Assembly (NCBI GenBank): GCA_036003045.1
Contig: DASYSS010000099.1
Location: 62,001-126,000, forward strand
Reading direction: 5' to 3'
Source of the DNA: Gemmatimonadaceae bacterium
GTDB taxonomy: Bacteria > Gemmatimonadota > Gemmatimonadetes > Gemmatimonadales > Gemmatimonadaceae
DNA: 64,000 nt
Shown: piece by piece, positions 59,599 through 64,000 of the stretch
Layout: the number at the start of each line of letters is the position of its first letter
Position numbering within the stretch: position 1 is the stretch's first letter
Notes under the pieces: model-generated
What the model saw: only the letters and a program-made list of their open reading frames with translations
What the model was told of the DNA's origin: nothing
Database searches by the model: none
Translations under genes and position numbers: made by a program

Positions 59599-62087
59599 AC
59601 GTCTCGTACGAATGGCTCAAGGCGTTCGTTCCCTTCGAACAGTCGCCGGTCGAGCTGCGCGAGCTGATCACGGCGCACGTGTCGACGGTGGACGAGCTCG
59701 TCCCGCTCCGTCAGGACCTCGCGGCGTTCGTCGTCGCTCGCGTCGTCGAGGAAGCGCCGCACCCGGACTCGGATCACCTGCACGTGACGCGCGTCGACAT
59801 GGGCACCGGCACGCTGCTCGACGTCGTATGCGGTGCGCCGAACGTGCGCGCCGGAAAGCTCTATCCCTTCGCGCCGACCGGTACGGTGATGCCGAGCGGG
59901 TTCACGATCCAAAAACGAAAGATTCGCGGCGCGATCTCCGACGGCATGCTCTGCTCGGCGCGCGAGCTCGGGCTGGGTGAGGAACAGGACGGGATTCTCG
60001 AGCTGGACATCGACGTCGCCCCCGGCACGCCGCTGCTGCGCGCGCTTCCGCTGGGCGATACGCAGATCGTGGTCGACGTCGGCGCGAACCGGCCGGACCT
60101 GCTGTCGCACCTCGGAATCGCCCGTGAGATCGCCGCGCTGACGCGTCAACCGCTCGCTCTTCCCGTGATCGAGAACGCCGGCGGCTCCGTTCCGGATCCC
60201 GTCAAGGCGCAGGATTCGGCCAACGCCGACTCGCTGCGCGTCCGTGTGGCCGAAGCGGGTCTCGTGCGGCGGTTCATGGGCGTGGTGATCCGCGGCGTGA
60301 CGATTGGGCCGAGCCCGGCCTGGCTGGTGAAGCGCCTCGAGTCCATCGGCGCACGGTCGATCAACAACGTCGTCGACGCAAGCAATTATGTGTTGCACGA
60401 GCTCGGCCAGCCGACGCACGCGTTCGATCTGTCGAAGCTCGGCGGAAGTTCGCTGATCGTTCGGCGGGCCAAAGCCGGCGAGCGAATCACGACGCTCGAC
60501 GGAACCGACCGCGCGCTTCGCGAAGAGATGATCGTCATCGCCGACGCCGAGCGTCCGCAGGCGGTCGCCGGGGTGATGGGCGGCCGCGAGAGCGAGGTCA
60601 CCGACGCGACGACGGACATCTTTCTCGAAGTCGCGAACTTCGACCCTCGGCGCGTCCGCACCGCGCGCCGCGCGCTCGGCCTCTCGACCGACGCGAGCTA
60701 CCGCTTCGAGCGCGGCGTGGACGTCGAGATCGCGCCCAAGGCTCTAGAGCGCGTCGCCCAGATCATCATGCTGCTCGCCGGAGGAAGCGTCGCGGGCGCG
60801 CCGGTGGATCTCACGGGGCCCTCGTCGAAGCCAACACGACGCGAACGCATCGTCGTTCGCCCAATGCGAGTCTCGGCGCTCCTGGGAACTCCCATCGCCG
60901 CTGGTGAAATCGAGCTGCTCGTTCGAAGCGTCGGGTTCGACGTGGAGCTTGCGGACGACCATTTGCGCGTGGCGGCGCCTTCGTGGCGTCAGGACGTGTC
61001 GCTCGAGGTGGATCTCATCGAGGAAGTCGCGCGGCTCCGCGGATACGACAGCTTCCCGCTGGAGATGCGCCCGTTCCGGCCGGGGATCGTGCCGGACGAT
61101 CCGACGTGGCTCACCTCGAAACGCGTCCGCGAAACACTCGTCGGGGCGGGGATGCTCGAGCTTCGACCGATGCCTTTCGTCGCGGGCGGATCGGACTTCG
61201 CGCGCGTCATGAATCCGCTCGCCGAAAACGAGGCCTACCTCCGGCGGGACATCCTCGACACGCTGTCTCGGCGCGCCGAGTACAATCTCGCGCGCATGCA
61301 GGGGAACCTTCGCCTATTCGAGATCGGATCGGCCTTCGATCCGAGCGGCGCGCGCCTGCCTGTCGAAGACCTCCGCGTCGGCGCGTTGGTCATGGGGCGC
61401 CGCGAGCCGCCGCATTTCACCGACCCAAAGTCTCCGGAGTTCTCGGCGTGGGCAGTCTACGACGCCTGGGACGTGAAAGCTTTGGCCGTCACGGTCGCCC
61501 GATCGGCATATCCCGGAGCGGAAGTCGAGGTGGTCGCCAGAGACGAGAAGGATCTTTGGGCGAGTGTCACCGCGGCCAGACCCGTTCACGATGACGCGCT
61601 CTGGCTCGTGATGGTGAACGGTCTCCCCGTCGGCCAAGTGCGACGTCTGATGCTCGACGCGCCCGTGTGGGCGTCGCCCGCGTTCGGCGTCGAGTTGTCG
61701 CTCGGGGTCATGTCGTCGGACGACGTCGCGCCCGCCGGAAAGTCCGCATATCGCATCGCCGAGCGTGCTCCCGAGACCCCGCGTCGCTTCATCCCGCTGC
61801 CGTCGACGCCGGCTTCCGAGTTCGACCTCGCGCTCTCGGTGCCCGACGGTGTCCGCGCGGCCGAGGTGGAAGCGGTCATGCGGCGCGTGTCCGGCAAACT
61901 CCTCGAAAGCGTGGAATTATTCGACCGCTATGTTGGCGCTGGCGTTGAACCTGGGTATCGAAGCCTCGCGTGGAGGTTGACGTTCCGCCATTCGGAGCGC
62001 ACTCTACGTGATCGCGAGTTGGAAGCACGACGCACGGACATCCTTCGCGCACTGGCCGAGCTCAATGTCAGACAACGAGCGACCTGA
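59595..62087 (+). CDS. pheT: Phenylalanyl-tRNA synthetase beta subunit
   Basis: The 830-residue protein has the usual domains: N-terminal and tRNA-binding EMAP fold (LHVTRVDMGTGTLLDVVCGA), B3/B4 editing domains (VVDASNYVLHELGQPTHAFD), B5 (VRPMRVSALLGTPIAAGEIE), the catalytic-like core, and the ferredoxin-like anticodon-binding domain at the end (SLAWRLTFRHSERTLRDREL). Length is typical. The end overlaps the coiled-coil gene by 23 bases. Confidence 0.97.
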   Translation: MNVSYEWLKAFVPFEQSPVELRELITAHVSTVDELVPLRQDLAAFVVARVVEEAPHPDSDHLHVTRVDMGTGTLLDVVCGAPNVRAGKLYPFAPTGTVMPSGFTIQKRKIRGAISDGMLCSARELGLGEEQDGILELDIDVAPGTPLLRALPLGDTQIVVDVGANRPDLLSHLGIAREIAALTRQPLALPVIENAGGSVPDPVKAQDSANADSLRVRVAEAGLVRRFMGVVIRGVTIGPSPAWLVKRLESIGARSINNVVDASNYVLHELGQPTHAFDLSKLGGSSLIVRRAKAGERITTLDGTDRALREEMIVIADAERPQAVAGVMGGRESEVTDATTDIFLEVANFDPRRVRTARRALGLSTDASYRFERGVDVEIAPKALERVAQIIMLLAGGSVAGAPVDLTGPSSKPTRRERIVVRPMRVSALLGTPIAAGEIELLVRSVGFDVELADDHLRVAAPSWRQDVSLEVDLIEEVARLRGYDSFPLEMRPFRPGIVPDDPTWLTSKRVRETLVGAGMLELRPMPFVAGGSDFARVMNPLAENEAYLRRDILDTLSRRAEYNLARMQGNLRLFEIGSAFDPSGARLPVEDLRVGALVMGRREPPHFTDPKSPEFSAWAVYDAWDVKALAVTVARSAYPGAEVEVVARDEKDLWASVTAARPVHDDALWLVMVNGLPVGQVRRLMLDAPVWASPAFGVELSLGVMSSDDVAPAGKSAYRIAERAPETPRRFIPLPSTPASEFDLALSVPDGVRAAEVEAVMRRVSGKLLESVELFDRYVGAGVEPGYRSLAWRLTFRHSERTLRDRELEARRTDILRALAELNVRQRAT

Positions 62088-62364
62088 GTCGCACGCAGTC
62101 GCTGAACTGGATTTGCTGGTCCGCCATCTGGCGGACGAGCTGGCGGCGTTTCGCCGTCGCGCCCTGACGGCGGAGTCGAAGCTCAAGGAAGTCGAGGGCC
62201 AGGAAGGAGGCGCCGTCGCCCTCGACTTGTCGAGCCGGGTGACGACGTTGGAACGGGAGAACGAGCGCCTGCAGAACCGGCTTGATGAGGCCACTGCCCG
62301 CGCCAAGCAGATGCTCGAGCGGGTTCGGTTTCTTCGCCAGCAGGCGCGCGGAGGTGAACGGTGA
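62065..62364 (+). CDS. Small coiled-coil protein before zapA
   Basis: The 99-residue protein is strongly helical and rich in Leu, Glu and Arg (LVRHLADELAAFRRRALTAE; VTTLERENERLQNRLDEATA; KQMLERVRFLRQQ), with heptad spacing in the second half. Length and composition resemble ZapB-like cell-division coiled coils, and the next gene is zapA with a GTGA overlap. That resemblance is not proof of homology. The ATG 62065 is chosen because the frame upstream lies inside pheT. Confidence 0.7.
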   Translation: MSDNERPESHAVAELDLLVRHLADELAAFRRRALTAESKLKEVEGQEGGAVALDLSSRVTTLERENERLQNRLDEATARAKQMLERVRFLRQQARGGER

Positions 62365-62657
62365 GCAGCAAGAAGACCACGACCCGGGTCACGATCCTCA
62401 ACGATGAGTACACGATCCGGACGGACACTTCGCCGGAGCACGCGCACGAGGTCGCGAACTACCTCGACGCTTTGATTCGCAAGGTCCTCGCGAGCGGCGC
62501 TGTGGTCGAATCGAGCCGAGCCGTGGTGTTGGCGGCCCTTCAGGTCACCGGCGAATTGTTTGATGCTCGTGCGTCACTCGACGAGACGAATGCTTCGATC
62601 GCCGACTTGAGCGATTTCGTACGACCGCTTCTGCCCCCCTCGAAGCGGGCGGGCTAG
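62361..62657 (+). CDS. zapA: Cell division protein ZapA
   Basis: ZapA bundles FtsZ filaments at the division site. The 98-residue protein has TTRVTILNDEYTIRTDTSPE, the ZapA globular start, and a long helix (HAHEVANYLDALIRKVLASG; VVLAALQVTGELFDARASLD). Start GTG 62361 overlaps the coiled-coil stop. A probable 6S RNA and rny follow, an arrangement seen in several bacterial phyla. Confidence 0.92.
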   Translation: MSSKKTTTRVTILNDEYTIRTDTSPEHAHEVANYLDALIRKVLASGAVVESSRAVVLAALQVTGELFDARASLDETNASIADLSDFVRPLLPPSKRAG

Positions 62658-62684
62658 CCGCGACGTTGTGACGTCGGACACGGC

Positions 62685-62714
62685 TTCATTGCGCTTTAGG
62701 TAATCTGCTAATAG
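62685..62714 (+). promoter_or_regulatory. Possible promoter of the 6S RNA candidate
   Basis: TTCATT (62685-62690), 18 bases, TAATAG (62709-62714). The start would be near 62721, matching the proposed 5' end of the RNA. Confidence 0.35.
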
Positions 62715-62720
62715 CTTAGC

Positions 62721-62890
62721 GCGCATAGCCGAGCTGGCCCGTAGGTGCAAGCGCGCCCGGTATTTAGCGAGACCCATGTGATGCCCTTCGCCGGCGTCGT
62801 GTCGGATTCGCTGTAGGTTACCGAGTGTGCGCCGGCGGGACAGCCGTGGTTCTCCTGGGTCCGCGGCCCACCCCGCGGTGGAGCATAGAT
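62721..62890 (+). ncRNA. ssrS: Probable 6S RNA
   Basis: 6S RNA imitates an open promoter and binds RNA polymerase holoenzyme. The gap between zapA and rny has no ORF but carries paired segments: GACCCA (62771-62776) with TGGGTC (62856-62861), and GCCGGCG with CGCCGGC nested inside, giving the long interrupted rod expected of 6S. Two local motifs recall E. coli ssrS: TGCAAGCGCGCCC (E. coli CGCAAGCGGGCC) and CCGGTATTT (E. coli CCGATATTT). Its place after zapA is the classical ssrS position. Ends are approximate; the match was made by eye. Confidence 0.55.
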
Positions 62891-62895
62891 TCCAT

Positions 62896-64000
62896 ATGAA
62901 CGAGTACGCGATCTTTGCCGCGCTTGGCACCCTTATAGTTGCCGGGCCGGCATCTTTCATTTTAGGAAGGTCGAGAGGGCGAGCCGCCGAGCGGCAGCGA
63001 CAGGCCGACGCGAAAGCGACCGCGGAGGACACCGCGAAGCGGATCGTCGGCGATGCCGAGCGAGACGCGGACAACCTCCGCAAAACGGCCGTCGTTTCCG
63101 GCAAAGAAGACGTGATTCGCCTCCGCGAAAACTTCGAGTTGGAGGTCCGCGGCCGTCGCGAGGAAGTCGAGCGCGAAGAGCGCCGCGTCTCGGAGCGCGA
63201 CACCGTGCTCGACCGGAAGTTCGAGGTCCTCGAGCAGCGTGACAAAGAGCTAGGCAAACGCGCCAGCGACTTCGGGCGGCGTGAAAAGGCCGTTGGCGAG
63301 CGCGAGCAGGAACTCGACAAGCTCGTGAGCGAGGAACGACGACGCCTCGAGCAGATGGCCGGCATGTCCGCCCAGGACGCCAAGAACGAGCTTCTTCGCC
63401 GGATGGAGGAGGAGGCTCAGGCCGACGCCGCCAACCGGATCCGCGAGATCCGGGAAAGCGCCAAGCGAAACGCCGAGCGTGAGGCGAAAAAGATCGTCGC
63501 GCTCGCGATCCAACGGATCGCCGCCGACCACACGGCCGAGACGACCGTATCGGCCGTGTCGCTGCCCAACGACGAGATGAAGGGTCGCATCATCGGACGC
63601 GAGGGGAGAAACATCCGGGCGTTCGAGCTGGCCACGGGTGTCGACGTCATCATCGACGACACCCCCGATACAGTCGTCGTCTCGTGCTTCGACCCGATCC
63701 GCCGCGAGATAGCGAGGCTCGCGCTCGAGAAGCTCGTTTCCGACGGCCGTATCCACCCAGGCCGTATCGAAGAGGTCGTCAACAAATCGCGGAAGGAAGT
63801 CGATACGCAAATCACCGAGACGGGCGAGCAGGCGGCGTACGACGCCGGCGTGCACGGACTACATCCCGAGTTGGTCAAGCTGGTCGGACGTATGCGCTGG
63901 CGAACGAGTTACGGCCAGAACATCCTGCAACACTCGAAGGAAGTCGCCTGGCTCGCCAGCATCATGGCGACGGAGCTCGGGCTCGACGTGAACATGGCCA
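62896..64000 (+). CDS. rny: Ribonuclease Y, partial (runs off the right edge)
   Basis: RNase Y is a membrane-anchored endoribonuclease that starts mRNA decay. About 368 codons are present. The protein begins NEYAIFAALGTLIVAGPASF, a membrane anchor, followed by a long charged coiled coil (about 30-215), the KH domain (MKGRIIGREGRNIRAFELAT) and the beginning of the HD domain (HPELVKLVGRMRWRTSYGQN; LQHSKEVAWLASIMATELGL). The catalytic His-Asp pair should follow beyond the window. The ATG at 62896 gives the typical anchor start. Confidence 0.95.
   Translation, partial: MNEYAIFAALGTLIVAGPASFILGRSRGRAAERQRQADAKATAEDTAKRIVGDAERDADNLRKTAVVSGKEDVIRLRENFELEVRGRREEVEREERRVSERDTVLDRKFEVLEQRDKELGKRASDFGRREKAVGEREQELDKLVSEERRRLEQMAGMSAQDAKNELLRRMEEEAQADAANRIREIRESAKRNAEREAKKIVALAIQRIAADHTAETTVSAVSLPNDEMKGRIIGREGRNIRAFELATGVDVIIDDTPDTVVVSCFDPIRREIARLALEKLVSDGRIHPGRIEEVVNKSRKEVDTQITETGEQAAYDAGVHGLHPELVKLVGRMRWRTSYGQNILQHSKEVAWLASIMATELGLDVNMA

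Overview
This 64 kb window is a dense, G+C-rich (about two thirds G+C by eye) stretch of bacterial chromosome made almost entirely of housekeeping genes. Gene content points to a diderm: a PpiD/SurA-type periplasmic foldase, the heptose pathway genes gmhA and hldE, signal peptides and a PilT-type ATPase. The TPR protein at the start, the protein style and the mixture of diderm genes with RNase Y, MutS2 and an Rsb partner-switching module fit Gemmatimonadota best. That assignment is inference from memory; no database was searched.

Layout. 0-4.4 kb: ppiD-like fragment, TPR protein, aroQ, Xaa-Pro peptidase. 4.4-10.6 kb: accB and accC with a pilT-like ATPase gene between them, then ftsK and a secreted protein. 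10.7-13.5 kb: yraN, recA, a structured RNA candidate, recX, a secreted protein. 13.7-20 kb: alaS, a small ORF, a CpsB-like PHP phosphatase, gmhA, an SDR and an asparaginase. 20-26.6 kb: an A+T-richer repeat patch, an orphan minus-strand gene, CCA-adding enzyme, ZIP transporter, rarA, LEA14-like lipoprotein, hflX. 26.6-33.7 kb: two tRNAs behind hldE on the minus strand, an EamA transporter, a second and unrelated asparaginase, obgE, dprA, hemW. 33.7-39 kb: hrcA-dnaJ-prmA-rsmE-hinT and a convergent flavoprotein. 39-47.4 kb: tRNA-Arg, then rpsU-yqeY-mutS2-dnaG-zinc ribbon-recJ-rsmD. 47.4-52.1 kb: coaD-pta-STAS-anti-sigma kinase-PP2C phosphatase-rsmA. 52.1-57.1 kb: rex, with a perfect Rex operator between it and a divergent arginine deiminase gene, then an exonuclease, a metallohydrolase and a methyltransferase. 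57.1-64 kb: infC (AUU start behind a terminator-like leader)-rpmI-rplT, pheS-pheT, a coiled-coil gene, zapA, a probable 6S RNA and the start of rny.

How it is run. Genes are packed, and about twenty junctions are 4-base ATGA or GTGA overlaps, so translational coupling looks pervasive. Recognisable sigma-70-like promoters precede the TPR gene, recA, eamA, hrcA, rpsU, coaD and infC. Several -10 boxes sit only 6-10 bases before an ATG, which suggests leaderless or nearly leaderless mRNAs. Many genes lack a clear Shine-Dalgarno sequence. I saw no phage, insertion sequence, CRISPR array, rRNA or defence island. The least explained items are the three-armed RNA structure between recA and recX, the possible CUG start of the anti-sigma kinase, the infC leader, the Rex operator next to arginine deiminase, and the repeat patch near 20.1 kb.
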